Source: an uncultured Lutimaribacter sp. (lineage in GTDB: Bacteria; Pseudomonadota; Alphaproteobacteria; Rhodobacterales; Rhodobacteraceae). Taken from it: a DNA stretch of 64,000 nt. Under the pieces are notes generated by a model, which was not told the DNA's origin, searched no databases, and saw only the letters and a list, made by a program, of their open reading frames with translations. Each line of letters begins with the position of its first letter. The stretch's first letter is position 1. Both the position numbers and the translations under genes were made by a program. Positions 17,903 to 26,625 of this stretch are shown here, piece after piece. Location: positions 1 through 64,000 of the forward strand of contig CAJXSO010000007.1 in NCBI GenBank assembly GCA_913061505.1. Direction: 5' to 3'.

Positions 17903-19477
17903 ATGACCACCCTGCGCGACGCCGCCCTCATTTCCAAAGCATGGCCTTTCGAAGAAGCGCGCAAGCTGGTCAAACGCTACGAGAAAGCGCCGCCAGAAAA
18001 GGGCCATGTGCTGTTTGAAACCGGCTATGGCCCGTCGGGCCTGCCCCATATTGGCACCTTTGGCGAGGTGCTGCGCACCACGATGATACGCCGCGCCTTT
18101 GAGCTGATCAGCGACATTCCGACACGGCTGATCTGCTTTTCCGACGATATGGATGGCATGCGTAAAGTGCCCGAAAACGTGCCAAACCCGGAATTGCTGC
18201 AGGCGAATCTGCAAATGCCGCTTACGGCTGTGCCCGATCCCTTTGGCACGCATGACAGTTTTGGCGGCCATAACAACGCCATGCTGCGCCGCTTTTTGGA
18301 TACGTTTGGGTTTGACTACGAATTCTATTCGGCCACCGATTACTACAAAAGCGGGCGCTTTGATGAAACCCTGCTGCGCGCCACAGAACGCTATGACCAG
18401 ATCATGGCGGTGATGCTGAAATCGCTGCGCGACGAGCGTGCCGCCACCTATTCGATCTTTTTGCCCATCCACCCCGAAACGGGCCGGGTGCTTTATGTGC
18501 CGATGAAAGAGGTCAATGCCAAGGATGGCACCATCACCTTTGACGATGAAGACGGGCGGGAATGGACCCTGCCTGTAACGGGCGGCAATGTGAAATTTCA
18601 GTGGAAGCCCGATTTCGGCGCGCGCTGGGCGGCGCTGGATGTTGATTTCGAGATGTATGGCAAGGACCACAGCACCAACACGCCCATCTATGACCGGATC
18701 TGCGAGATCTTGGGCGGGCGCAAGCCCGAACATTTCACCTACGAGCTGTTTTTGGATGAAAATGGCGAAAAGATCTCGAAATCAAAAGGCAACGGCCTGA
18801 CAATCGACGAATGGCTTAGCTATGCGGCCACCGAAAGCCTGTCGTATTTCATGTATCTCAAACCCAAAACCGCCAAGCGCCTGTGGTGGGATGTGATCCC
18901 CAAGGCGGTGGATGAATACCACCAACAGCTGCGCGCCTTCCCCAGCCAGGACGAGGCGGCACAGCTGAACAACCCGGTGTGGCACATTCATGGCGGGCAG
19001 GTGCCCAACTCGAATATGGTGGTGCCTTTCTCGATGCTGCTGAACCTGGCCAGCGTTTCCTCGGCCGAGGATAAAGACCAAATGTGGGGCTTTATCCGCC
19101 GCTATGCCCCGCAGGCCAGCCCCGAAACCCACCCCGACCTAGACCAGGCCGCCGGGTTTGCGGTGCGCTATTACAATGATTTCGTAAAACCCAGCAAAAC
19201 CTATCGCGCCCCCACAGATCTGGAACGCGAAGCGCTGCAAGATCTGCGTGCGCAGCTGGCGGCCTATGATGGCCCGATCGAAGACGAGGCGCTGCAATCG
19301 CTGGTCTATGCCGCCGGGCGCGACCGGTTCGACCCGCTGCGCGATTGGTTCAAAGCACTTTACGAAGTGTTGCTCGGCGCCAGCCAAGGCCCCCGCTTTG
19401 GCGGCTTTATCGCGCTTTACGGCCTGCAGGAATCGATCGCGCTGATCGACAAAGGGCTGGCCGGCGAACTGGGCTAA
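17903..19477 (+). CDS. lysS: Lysyl-tRNA synthetase, class I
   Basis: 524 aa from the ATG at 17903, preceded by GGAG about 10 bases upstream. Class I signatures are explicit: PHIG (residues 48-51, the HIGH motif) and KISKSKG (290-296, the KMSKS motif), with no class II motifs. Charges tRNA-Lys with lysine. Most bacteria use an unrelated class II enzyme; the class I form is known in a subset including many alphaproteobacteria. The C-terminal half is alpha-helical anticodon-binding sequence. Confidence 0.95.
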   Translation: MTTLRDAALISKAWPFEEARKLVKRYEKAPPEKGHVLFETGYGPSGLPHIGTFGEVLRTTMIRRAFELISDIPTRLICFSDDMDGMRKVPENVPNPELLQANLQMPLTAVPDPFGTHDSFGGHNNAMLRRFLDTFGFDYEFYSATDYYKSGRFDETLLRATERYDQIMAVMLKSLRDERAATYSIFLPIHPETGRVLYVPMKEVNAKDGTITFDDEDGREWTLPVTGGNVKFQWKPDFGARWAALDVDFEMYGKDHSTNTPIYDRICEILGGRKPEHFTYELFLDENGEKISKSKGNGLTIDEWLSYAATESLSYFMYLKPKTAKRLWWDVIPKAVDEYHQQLRAFPSQDEAAQLNNPVWHIHGGQVPNSNMVVPFSMLLNLASVSSAEDKDQMWGFIRRYAPQASPETHPDLDQAAGFAVRYYNDFVKPSKTYRAPTDLEREALQDLRAQLAAYDGPIEDEALQSLVYAAGRDRFDPLRDWFKALYEVLLGASQGPRFGGFIALYGLQESIALIDKGLAGELG

Positions 19478-19531
19478 GCCCGGCCCTTGCCAAACCTCCC
19501 CCCCGGCCTAGCTGTTGGGGCGGAGGTGATC

Positions 19532-19933
19532 ATGCGGCATCTGGCCTTGGCATTTATGCTGTTTTTTACAAGCGTTCTGCCCCTGCGGGCCGACAGTGCG
19601 GCCATTACAGCCACGATCAACCAGCAAATTGCGGCCTTTCAGGCCGATGATTTTGACCGCGCCTTTGAATTTGCCAGCCCCACAATTCGGCAAATTTTTC
19701 GCACAGCAGAAAATTTTGGCCAGATGGTGCGGCAGGGCTACCCCATGGTTTGGCGGCCGGCAAAACTGCGGTTTTTGGAACTGCGCCGCATTTCCGGCAG
19801 CTTATGGCAGCGGGTGCAAGTGGTTGACCAGCAAGGCCAAGTGCATGTGCTTGACTACCAAATGATCAAGGGCCCGGATGGCTGGCTGATCAATGCCGTG
19901 CACCTGCTAAAGGCACCGGGCGCGGCCGCCTGA
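19532..19933 (+). CDS. DUF4864-like secreted protein
   Basis: 133 aa from the ATG at 19532, with GGAGG ideally placed at 19522-19526. Signal peptide ALAFMLFFTSVLPLRA, then a small NTF2-like/DUF4864-type domain (INQQIAAFQADDFDRAFEFASP, then YPMVWRP, and DYQMIKGPDGWLINAVHLL near the end). This arrangement is common in alphaproteobacterial proteins of unknown function. It follows lysS by 54 bases and may be co-transcribed. The ligand and role are unknown. Confidence 0.75.
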   Translation: MRHLALAFMLFFTSVLPLRADSAAITATINQQIAAFQADDFDRAFEFASPTIRQIFRTAENFGQMVRQGYPMVWRPAKLRFLELRRISGSLWQRVQVVDQQGQVHVLDYQMIKGPDGWLINAVHLLKAPGAAA

Positions 19934-20040
19934 TGGCAGGGCACCGTTACGGTGGGCCTAGGCCGCATTAACCCTTTTTTTGTTAGGCCCCAGCGCATTG
20001 GGCGGCCCCGGTGCCGCCAGGCTGCACAAAGGGACTGGCA

Positions 20041-22326
20041 ATGAACAAGGCAATTACCGAAGGTCTGCAATTTACCCCCGCACCATTCAGCGCGGGGCTG
20101 CAAAACTGGTCGTCTGGGGCGGGCACCGCGGGCGCGCCCAGCTACGAGAATGTGGTCAACGCAGCCTTTGTGCCGGCCGACCCAGATTTTGGCGGATGTC
20201 TGGAATTGCTGAAAAGCAGCAGCACACAATTGCTGCGCAGCTTTACCACCACGCCCATTTTACCCGGCTGCTACCTGCGCGTATCGGCCCGGGTCAAGGC
20301 GATGGCGGGCGCAATGCCCAGCCTGCGGGTTTCGATCTTGCCGCTTGATGCCCAAGGTGCGCCCCTGGCCGATGCGCCCAACACCGGCCCGGCGGTGGCG
20401 CTGCAAAGCTATGGCCAAGAGGTAACAGTCAGCGCCATTTTGGGCACGGGCACACGCGTGGGTGTAGATATGGCGCTGGGGCTTGGGGCGGTGGCGGCCC
20501 ATATTGGCCTGCAGCTTGAGGGGCCAAATGGCGGGGTGGTGCGCATTGATGACATCGAGGTGGAAGATATCACCGCCGTGTTTCTGCGCGACATGCTGGG
20601 CTGGGTTGATGTGCGCGATTATGGCGCTGTGGGCGATGGCACCACAGATGACAGCGCCGCCTTCGAGGCCGCCGATGCCGTGGCCGATGGCCGGGTGGTG
20701 AAAGTGCCTGCAGGCCAATATTTTCTTGGCCAAAACGTTACTTTTGAAAACCCGGTAGAATTCGAAGGCACCGTGATCATGCCTGACAGCGCATTTTTGT
20801 CGCTGACCCGCAATTTTGACCTGCCCAGCTATATCGCCGCCTTTGGCGACGAGGTGCAGGCCTTTCGCAAGGCGTTTCAGGCGCTTTTGAACAATGCCGA
20901 TCACGAGGGGCTAGATCTGGGGGGGCGGCGCATCAACCTGCGCGCACCGATCGATATGCAAGCGGCCGTGGCCAACCGCACCGAATATGCCCAGCGCCGC
21001 CATATTCGCAACGGCCAGTTCTATGTGGAAAACAGCACAGATTGGGATAGCGAGGTGGCCACCAGCCTTGCCACCTATTCCCAAAGCGCCCCGCTAGAGT
21101 TGAGCAATGTGGCGAATGTGGCCAATATCGCCGTGGGCGCCTTGGTCGAGGGGGCGGGCGTGGGCCGCGAGGTTTATGTGCGCGAAAAAAACGTGGCCCA
21201 GGCGCGGCTGGTGTTGTCGGCCCCGCTTTATGATGCGGTGGGCACGCAGGAATTCACCTTTACCCGGTTCAAATATATTCTTGATTTCAGCGGCTTCGAG
21301 AAACTATCGAAATTCTCGATCTCGGATGTCGAATTCTTGTGCCGCGGTCGGGCCAGCGGCATTTTGATGGCACCCGAGGGGCTGATCTTTCAGCTGCGCG
21401 ATTGCTTTATCACCGATCCCAAAGATCGCGGGCTGACCAGCCCGGGGCGCGGCTGCCAGGGCATGCTGGTGGATCGCTGCCAGTTTCTATCGAATGAAAC
21501 CGGCCAACCCGCCCAGACCCGCACAACCATTGCGCTGAATGCCAATGCCAATGATGTAAAGCTGCGCGATAACCGCATCACGCAATTTCGCCATTTTGCC
21601 GTGCTGGGCGGCACCAGCAGCCTGATTTTGGGCAATCACTGGTTTCAGGGCGATGACGAACCCGAAGGTGTGCGCACCGCCGGGCTGGTGCTGACCTCGT
21701 CACATAACCGCGCCACTGTGACCGGCAATTATATCGATAATTGCTCGGTGGAATGGACAAATGAACACGACCCCGACCCAGATTTTGCCAACGAGTTTTC
21801 CTTTTCTGGGCTGAGCATCACCAATAATATCTTCCAGACAATCGGCGTGGCGCCCTGGTTTCGCTTTATCGTGGTCAAGCCTTATGGGCAGGGGCATTTT
21901 ATCAGTGGGCTGACGATAACGGGCAATATTTTCCGCGCGATCCAAGGCGATATCGAGCGGATTGACCATGTCGATACCAGCTTTGCCAGCCTGAATTATG
22001 CACGGTTCCGCAATATCTTAGTGCAGGGCAACGCGTTTAATTCCATCGAGCGGGGCACCCGCAACCCGGCGGTTATTCGCCACAGCCAAAACACCCCCGC
22101 CAGCACATGGGTGGTCGATTGCGCCGGGCCATTGCCCTTTGGCGGCTGGGCGCAAAACATCGAGGCAGTGGTCTCGCTGGCGCCGCAGCTTACCGCGGCC
22201 GGGGCCACGCGCCACGATATGCCCCATTGCACCACCGCCCAGGGTGCGGCGCGCGATCAGGTGACGCTGGGCTTTGGTGCCCCCGTTTCTGGCGAAATGG
22301 CGCTTACAGTGCGCATCGATAATTAG
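20041..22326 (+). CDS. Pectate-lyase-3/GH28-related right-handed beta-helix protein (tailspike-like)
   Basis: 761 aa. Residues ~1-185 form a beta-sandwich-like N-terminal region (VWSSGAGT-type motif, ending RIDDIEVEDITAVF). Residues ~195-215 hold the hallmark DVRDYGAVGDGTTDD of Pectate_lyase_3 and phage tailspikes. Residues ~420-690 are beta-helix rungs rich in N and G (LTITGNIFRAI, VTGNYIDN). The start is preceded by AAAGGGAC. No signal peptide is visible at MNKAITEGLQF, so the export route is unclear. It probably binds or cuts a polysaccharide; no other phage genes are nearby. Confidence 0.75.
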   Translation: MNKAITEGLQFTPAPFSAGLQNWSSGAGTAGAPSYENVVNAAFVPADPDFGGCLELLKSSSTQLLRSFTTTPILPGCYLRVSARVKAMAGAMPSLRVSILPLDAQGAPLADAPNTGPAVALQSYGQEVTVSAILGTGTRVGVDMALGLGAVAAHIGLQLEGPNGGVVRIDDIEVEDITAVFLRDMLGWVDVRDYGAVGDGTTDDSAAFEAADAVADGRVVKVPAGQYFLGQNVTFENPVEFEGTVIMPDSAFLSLTRNFDLPSYIAAFGDEVQAFRKAFQALLNNADHEGLDLGGRRINLRAPIDMQAAVANRTEYAQRRHIRNGQFYVENSTDWDSEVATSLATYSQSAPLELSNVANVANIAVGALVEGAGVGREVYVREKNVAQARLVLSAPLYDAVGTQEFTFTRFKYILDFSGFEKLSKFSISDVEFLCRGRASGILMAPEGLIFQLRDCFITDPKDRGLTSPGRGCQGMLVDRCQFLSNETGQPAQTRTTIALNANANDVKLRDNRITQFRHFAVLGGTSSLILGNHWFQGDDEPEGVRTAGLVLTSSHNRATVTGNYIDNCSVEWTNEHDPDPDFANEFSFSGLSITNNIFQTIGVAPWFRFIVVKPYGQGHFISGLTITGNIFRAIQGDIERIDHVDTSFASLNYARFRNILVQGNAFNSIERGTRNPAVIRHSQNTPASTWVVDCAGPLPFGGWAQNIEAVVSLAPQLTAAGATRHDMPHCTTAQGAARDQVTLGFGAPVSGEMALTVRIDN

Positions 22327-22329
22327 GCG

Positions 22330-22974
22330 CTAGCGGCTTTGCCATAGCGCAATTTTCACCCCGCTGCTGCGCGGCCCATTCAGGCCCTGCAGCAGCCCCA
22401 GCTCTAGGCGCATGGCCCCGCGCGCGCCCAGGCTGAACACCCAGCTTGGGGCAAATCGGGCATGGCTGCGCCCGCGCATATCCTGGCCCGCCTGCAGCGC
22501 CAAAATCAGGCTGTGGCGTGGGCCAACATGCAGCCCCCACAGCGCCTGTGCCTGGCTGTCTGGGGCGGAATGCGCCGCCGGGCGCAGCAGCTGGCCATCG
22601 AGCACCCACCAACTATCGCGCCCAAAGACCGGCATACCGGCCCCCATGGCAGCGCCAAAACGCAAAACGCCCAAGTCACCAAAACGCCCAATTCCCGCAT
22701 CCAAGGAATAGCGCAGGCTGGTGCGGCCTTGGCCCACGGGCCAGCGTATAAAGCTGATCAGCTTGGCACTGCGCCCGTGGCTATCGGCGCCGATATCCAT
22801 GCCCATGGTCAGGCCATTGGGCGTGCCCCATTCGGTGTAAAACCCGTGATACTGCCGGCCTTGCGCATGGCTGCTGGACAGGGCGGCATATACCTGGCCT
22901 GGCTGGCGCGGCCACGGGCCGGCCTGGGCCACCAAGGGCCAAAGCGACAAAATGATAACAATAAAGTAGCGCAT
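22330..22974 (-). CDS. Small exported beta-barrel-like protein, function unknown
   Basis: 214 aa. Signal peptide FIVIILSLWPLVAQA. The mature part alternates short amphipathic strands rich in G, W and Y (QVYAALSSS, FYTEWGTPNG, MDIGADSHG), repeated to the C-terminus, which looks like an eight- to ten-stranded outer-membrane barrel. I recognise no named family. It is the third gene of a trxC/YgaP-like/this run and its stop lies 3 bases from the convergent beta-helix gene. Its ribosome-binding site lies in a hairpin (22976-22997). Confidence 0.6.
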   Translation of the reverse strand: MRYFIVIILSLWPLVAQAGPWPRQPGQVYAALSSSHAQGRQYHGFYTEWGTPNGLTMGMDIGADSHGRSAKLISFIRWPVGQGRTSLRYSLDAGIGRFGDLGVLRFGAAMGAGMPVFGRDSWWVLDGQLLRPAAHSAPDSQAQALWGLHVGPRHSLILALQAGQDMRGRSHARFAPSWVFSLGARGAMRLELGLLQGLNGPRSSGVKIALWQSR

Positions 22975-22975
22975 G

Positions 22976-22997
22976 GCCTGCCCCTTTCAGGGCAGGC
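22976..22997 (-). promoter_or_regulatory. Hairpin covering the ribosome-binding site of the beta-barrel-like gene
   Basis: Perfect 8-bp inverted repeat: GCCTGCCC / 6-base loop / GGGCAGGC. On the mRNA (minus strand) the loop and 3' arm contain the AAGGGG Shine-Dalgarno and the stem ends about one base before the ATG, so folding would hide the ribosome-binding site. Confidence 0.55.
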
Positions 22998-23031
22998 TGC
23001 ATGCTCTTGGTAAAGAACCGGTTAATGTGCC

Positions 23032-23235
23032 TTATTGAAAGGCGCAGCCGGTTTTCACACCCAGTTTGCGAAACACAATCGCCGCCGGGCAAAACCCGGT
23101 AAAGGACGATTGGATCATGTTAAACCCGATGAACACGGTGAACCACATGAACAGCGGCGACACCCACAGGGTCAGCGCAACCGACAACAGGGTCATTATC
23201 CCGGCAAACACCATCACGGCACGGTCTAGGGTCAT
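23032..23235 (-). CDS. YgaP-like inner-membrane protein (DUF2892)
   Basis: 67 aa from the ATG at 23235. Two hydrophobic segments (residues ~5-25 and ~28-50) flank a short loop; the signature TLWVSPLFMWFTVFIGFNMIQSSFTGFCP-type core ends with a conserved Gly-Phe-Cys-Pro, as in DUF2892/YgaP C-terminal proteins. In relatives this membrane domain is fused or linked to rhodanese or thiol-redox proteins. Here it lies 35 bases downstream of trxC, which fits a thiol-related role. Confidence 0.82.
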   Translation of the reverse strand: MTLDRAVMVFAGIMTLLSVALTLWVSPLFMWFTVFIGFNMIQSSFTGFCPAAIVFRKLGVKTGCAFQ

Positions 23236-23270
23236 CTTTTTTCCTTTCAACAGATCAGTTTAGGGGCAGC

Positions 23271-23699
23271 CTACACTGCCGATTTGACAAAATTCACAAG
23301 CGCCGCGGCGGGCATTGCCCCCGACTGGCGCGCCCGTTCACGGCCCCCGGCAAAAGCCGCCACGGTGGGGATACCGCGAATTTGGTATTTCGCCCCCGCC
23401 GCCTGGTGGGCATCGGTGTTCAGCTTGACCAGCCGCGCCTTGCCTGCCAGCTCTTGTGCAGCTTTTGAAAACTCGGGCGCCATCGCGCGGCAGGGCCCAC
23501 ACCACGGGGCCCAAAAATCGACAACCAGGGGCACGCCATCGTTGCGGGCCGCTTTTTCCAACGTGGCCAGATCCACCTCGATCGGTTTACTGGGCATCAG
23601 ACCGGCCCCACAGGTGCCGCATTTGGCCCCATGGCCCAGTTTGTCATCTGGCACGCGGTTTAATTGACCACAGTCTAGACAGGTTAGCTTGACAGGCAT
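23271..23699 (-). CDS. trxC: Thioredoxin 2 (zinc-ribbon thioredoxin TrxC)
   Basis: 142 aa from the ATG at 23699. An N-terminal zinc ribbon has CLDC (7-10) and CGTC (27-30), the feature that separates TrxC from TrxA. The active site is WCGPC (66-70), with the conserved cis-proline segment RGIPTVAAF downstream. Cytosolic disulfide reductase, oxidative-stress linked in other bacteria. It heads a run with the YgaP-like and beta-barrel-like genes. Confidence 0.94.
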   Translation of the reverse strand: MPVKLTCLDCGQLNRVPDDKLGHGAKCGTCGAGLMPSKPIEVDLATLEKAARNDGVPLVVDFWAPWCGPCRAMAPEFSKAAQELAGKARLVKLNTDAHQAAGAKYQIRGIPTVAAFAGGRERARQSGAMPAAALVNFVKSAV

Positions 23700-23728
23700 G
23701 ATCGCTCTCCAAATCACATTCCAAAACG

Positions 23729-23756
23729 TATATATGAATTGTTCAGGCTTTGTGAA
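23729..23756 (-). promoter_or_regulatory. Possible promoter of trxC
   Basis: On the minus strand TTCACA (23751-23756) and TATATA (23729-23734) lie 16 bases apart, about 30 bases ahead of the trxC start. The 215-base gap shared with the divergent kinase also holds an inverted repeat TTTCGTA/TACGAAA (23764-23798 area) and a 7-bp hairpin GTGCAGG/CCTGCAC (23808-23830). No specific regulator can be named. Confidence 0.35.
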
Positions 23757-23914
23757 GGGGCATTTCGTAAATCAAGCTGGTGGCACACCTATACGAAAGG
23801 TAGGGCTGTGCAGGGCCGAAAAACCTGCACAAAGCTTTTGTTAGTGATAAACTGCCAGCAAAGCGCCGTGCAGCGCGGATCTAAGTTTAGGTAATTGGTT
23901 TTAGGTTTTTAGAC

Positions 23915-25222
23915 GTGCACGAGGAAAGTATTGCCCATCATAACAGCCGGCGCCTGCGTTCGGTTTCAGACATGCTTATTTACATGGGCCTGTTCTGGAC
24001 AGCTGTTTGGACAGTCATTGCTATTTTGCTGGGCTCAAAGATCGGTATCTTTGCCGCCTCGACCGCCTTTACCGGCTTTGCCTTTGCCTATTTCATGTTT
24101 CGCCGCGGCCTGTGGCTTAGCGCCTCGCTGGTTTGGCTGATCAGCACCAATGTGGCGATTTTCATCAGCACGTTTTCGGCCCATCCAGACAGCAAATTAG
24201 ACGTCATTTTCTTCGGCATGGCGGGGCTGCCGTTTTTGCTGTTTTACCTCAACCGTAACCTCAGCATGATTATCGTGCTGGCGGCACTGCCTGTGGTGCT
24301 GTGGATGGTGCGCTTTATGCTGGGGGTCGATATTATCGAAACCTACGATGTCGGGGCCGAGGTTGCCGGCACCTATGTGGCGCCGCTTTCGGTGATCATG
24401 ACCTTTATCATCGTGATCTATCAGGTTGCCTATTTCGCCATCATTACGGGCCGGTTTGCCAAACATCTTGAACATGCCCGCCGCGACGCCGAGCAATCGA
24501 ACCGCGCAAAGACCGTGTTTTTATCGGGCATCAGCCACGAATTGCGCACGCCGCTGAACGGGGTGATCGGGCTGGCCGATGTTATTCGCCACACCGCGGT
24601 GTCACGCGGCGATGTGCAATTGGCAGGCTATGCCACCCAGATCAGCGCCGCCGGAAACGACCTGCTGGGCACGGTTGAAAAAACCGTGCATTTCGCCGAT
24701 CTGGCGGCCCGCCGCGCCCCCGTGGGCCGGGCGCCTGTGGTGCTGGCCAGTGTTGTTGGCCGGGTGATCGAAGCCTACGAGCGTGAGGCCATTCAGAACC
24801 ATATCGTTATTCACACCGAAGGGCTGGATGTGCAGGTGCTGGCCGATGCAACCTTGCTGCAAGATTGCATTGCCCAAGTGGTGGAAAATGCCATTCGCTA
24901 TGCGGGCCACGGCAGCCATGTCTGGATCAGCACCGCCGAGGCCAGCCCCAAAACCCGCCATATCACCGTGCGCGACAATGGCCGAGGCTTTGGCAATTCC
25001 GACCCAGACATGGCCTTTCAACCCTTTGAGCGGCTAGAACGCGCCAGCGGCACCACCTTTGGTGCGGGCATGGGCCTGTCTATCGCCCGCATCAAGGCCG
25101 AGGCCATGGGCGGCAGTATCTTGATGCGCAATCTGGCCGAAGGCGGGGCCGAGGCGATCATTACCCTGCCCACGCCCGAGGCCGATACCACCGCCACCCA
25201 TGCCGAGGGCACTGCCCCCTAG
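23915..25222 (+). CDS. Membrane sensor histidine kinase (orphan)
   Basis: 435 aa, starting at GTG. About six membrane segments fill residues ~20-180 without a large periplasmic loop. Then comes a HisKA domain with the phospho-acceptor H208 in SHELRTPLNG and a HATPase domain with N-box (VVENAIRYAG), G1 (DNGRGFG) and G2 (GAGMGLSIAR). No response regulator or receiver domain is adjacent, so its partner is unknown. An in-frame ATG at 23972 would remove the basic N-terminus; GTG is kept because the preceding charged residues suit a membrane protein. The stop lies in an 11-bp tandem repeat. Confidence 0.87.
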   Translation: MHEESIAHHNSRRLRSVSDMLIYMGLFWTAVWTVIAILLGSKIGIFAASTAFTGFAFAYFMFRRGLWLSASLVWLISTNVAIFISTFSAHPDSKLDVIFFGMAGLPFLLFYLNRNLSMIIVLAALPVVLWMVRFMLGVDIIETYDVGAEVAGTYVAPLSVIMTFIIVIYQVAYFAIITGRFAKHLEHARRDAEQSNRAKTVFLSGISHELRTPLNGVIGLADVIRHTAVSRGDVQLAGYATQISAAGNDLLGTVEKTVHFADLAARRAPVGRAPVVLASVVGRVIEAYEREAIQNHIVIHTEGLDVQVLADATLLQDCIAQVVENAIRYAGHGSHVWISTAEASPKTRHITVRDNGRGFGNSDPDMAFQPFERLERASGTTFGAGMGLSIARIKAEAMGGSILMRNLAEGGAEAIITLPTPEADTTATHAEGTAP

Positions 25223-25237
25223 CCACCCCCTAGCCAC
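25216..25237 (+). repeat. Perfect 11-bp tandem duplication at convergent gene ends
   Basis: CCCCTAGCCAC occurs at 25216-25226 and again at 25227-25237. The CTAG of copy 1 supplies the TAG stop of the histidine kinase (25220-25222). The CTAG of copy 2 supplies the stop of the opposing arylesterase (25230-25232). Confidence 0.92.
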
Positions 25238-25934
25238 CCTCTGGCAACTGCTTTAACAGCTGCAAAACATACGGGCCCAGCCCCTCGACAATGCGCGCAA
25301 CCCCTGTCGCATTGGGGTGAATACCATCGGGCTGCAAAAGCGGCTGCAGACTGGCGGGGTCGGGCGCATCGCCCAGCCCAACGAAAAAGCTTGGCACCCA
25401 AAGCACCCCGTATTTCGCCCCCATATCGGGCCAAATCGCGTTGAACGCATCGGCATAGGCGGGGCCAAAATTACCCGGCGCCTGCTGGCCCACCAACAGC
25501 GCCGGCACTTGCGCCTCTTTGGCAGCTGCCAAAATACCGTCGATATTGGCGCGCGTGACAGCCGGGTCGATGCCGCGCAGCATATCATTGCCGCCCAAGG
25601 CCACGATGATGGCATCTACATCAGGGGTCAGCGTCCAGGCGATGCGCGACAAACCGCCCGCGCTGGTATCGCCCGAGACACCGGCATTGACCACCCGCAA
25701 GGGCGGCGCACCATTTTCCGCAAGCCAGCGGCGCAGCTGCGGCACAAAGCCATCATCCTCGAACAACCCATAGCCTTGGGTCAGGCTATCGCCAAAGGCC
25801 ACCACGACCGGCCCCGTGGTGCTATGCGCCCCGGCCATGGCAGGGCCCGACAGAAAAACACACGCCGCCAGCATCTTGCCCCACCGTGCAAACGCCCCAT
25901 ATGAACCAAAGAGTTTAGAAAGGCCTGCAGTCAT
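25230..25934 (-). CDS. Arylesterase / TesA-like GDSL (SGNH) hydrolase
   Basis: 234 aa from the ATG at 25934. Signal peptide (MLAACVFLSGPAMA), then SGNH blocks: GDSLTQG (Ser nucleophile), NAGVSGDT (Gly), GGNDMLR (Asn) and DGIHPN (catalytic Asp/His). It is a periplasmic esterase or thioesterase of the TesA group. The start shares bases with the divergent ABC gene (CATG, 25932-25935). A shorter start at 25874 would also keep the signal peptide. Pairing of tesA with ybbA/ybbP in opposite orientation is conserved in proteobacteria. Confidence 0.9.
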   Translation of the reverse strand: MTAGLSKLFGSYGAFARWGKMLAACVFLSGPAMAGAHSTTGPVVVAFGDSLTQGYGLFEDDGFVPQLRRWLAENGAPPLRVVNAGVSGDTSAGGLSRIAWTLTPDVDAIIVALGGNDMLRGIDPAVTRANIDGILAAAKEAQVPALLVGQQAPGNFGPAYADAFNAIWPDMGAKYGVLWVPSFFVGLGDAPDPASLQPLLQPDGIHPNATGVARIVEGLGPYVLQLLKQLPEGG

Positions 25935-26625
25935 GAGCACCCCCGTTATTTCGTTAAAAGATGTGTCTTTATCGCTAGATGGCAATGCCGGTCGGGTGGA
26001 TATCCTACATCACATAAACCTGAATGTCCTGCCCGGCGAAACCTTGGGCCTTGTTGGGCCATCAGGGTCGGGGAAATCATCGCTGTTGATGTTGATGGGC
26101 GGGCTGGAACGCGCCAGCAGCGGGCAGGTGCAGGTTTTGGGCCAGGATCTCAGCCCGATGAGCGAAGATCAGCTGGCCCGCTTTCGCCGTGGCACCATGG
26201 GTGTGGTGTTTCAATCCTTTCACCTGATCCCTACCCTGACCGCGCTGGAAAACGTGGCAACGCCGCTTGAACTGGCCGGCCACCCCGATGCCCATGCCCG
26301 CGCGCAAGAAGAACTGCAGGCCGTGGGGCTGGCCCATCGCGCGGGCCACTATCCGGCGCAGATGTCAGGGGGCGAGCAACAGCGCGTGGCACTGGCCCGC
26401 GCCGCAGCCCCCCGCCCCAAGCTGCTGCTGGCAGACGAGCCGACAGGCAACCTCGATGGCAGCACGGGCGCGGCCATCATCGATTTGCTCTTTGATCTGC
26501 GCGATCGCCACGGCGCCACCTTGGTGCTGGTCACCCATTCCAATGAATTGGCCGCCCGTTGCGACCGTGTGATCCGCCTGCGCGATGGCCATATCGAAAC
26601 CCCTGCCGCGGCAGGTGCCGCATGA
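25933..26625 (+). CDS. ABC transporter ATP-binding protein (YbbA/LolD type)
   Basis: 230 aa. Walker [10 protein letters not shown] (42-50), signature SGGEQQRVALARA, Walker B LLLADEPTGNLD and the switch histidine in VLVTHS. The short size and LolD/MacB-like sequence fit the YbbA subfamily, which works with an FtsX-like permease rather than a classical importer. GAAAGG lies about 10 bases upstream. The stop overlaps the permease gene (ATGA). Confidence 0.92.
   Translation: MSTPVISLKDVSLSLDGNAGRVDILHHINLNVLPGETLGLVGPSGSGKSSLLMLMGGLERASSGQVQVLGQDLSPMSEDQLARFRRGTMGVVFQSFHLIPTLTALENVATPLELAGHPDAHARAQEELQAVGLAHRAGHYPAQMSGGEQQRVALARAAAPRPKLLLADEPTGNLDGSTGAAIIDLLFDLRDRHGATLVLVTHSNELAARCDRVIRLRDGHIETPAAAGAA

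Noticed and set aside
19942-19981. Terminator after the DUF4864-like gene
   Set aside because: A 5-bp CACCG/CGGTG hairpin and a T-run exist, but they are separated by about 20 bases, so the terminator reading is too weak.
20041-22326. Prophage or gene-transfer-agent tail gene cluster
   Set aside because: Only the beta-helix protein resembles a tail protein; there are no capsid, terminase, portal, integrase or attachment-site features around it.
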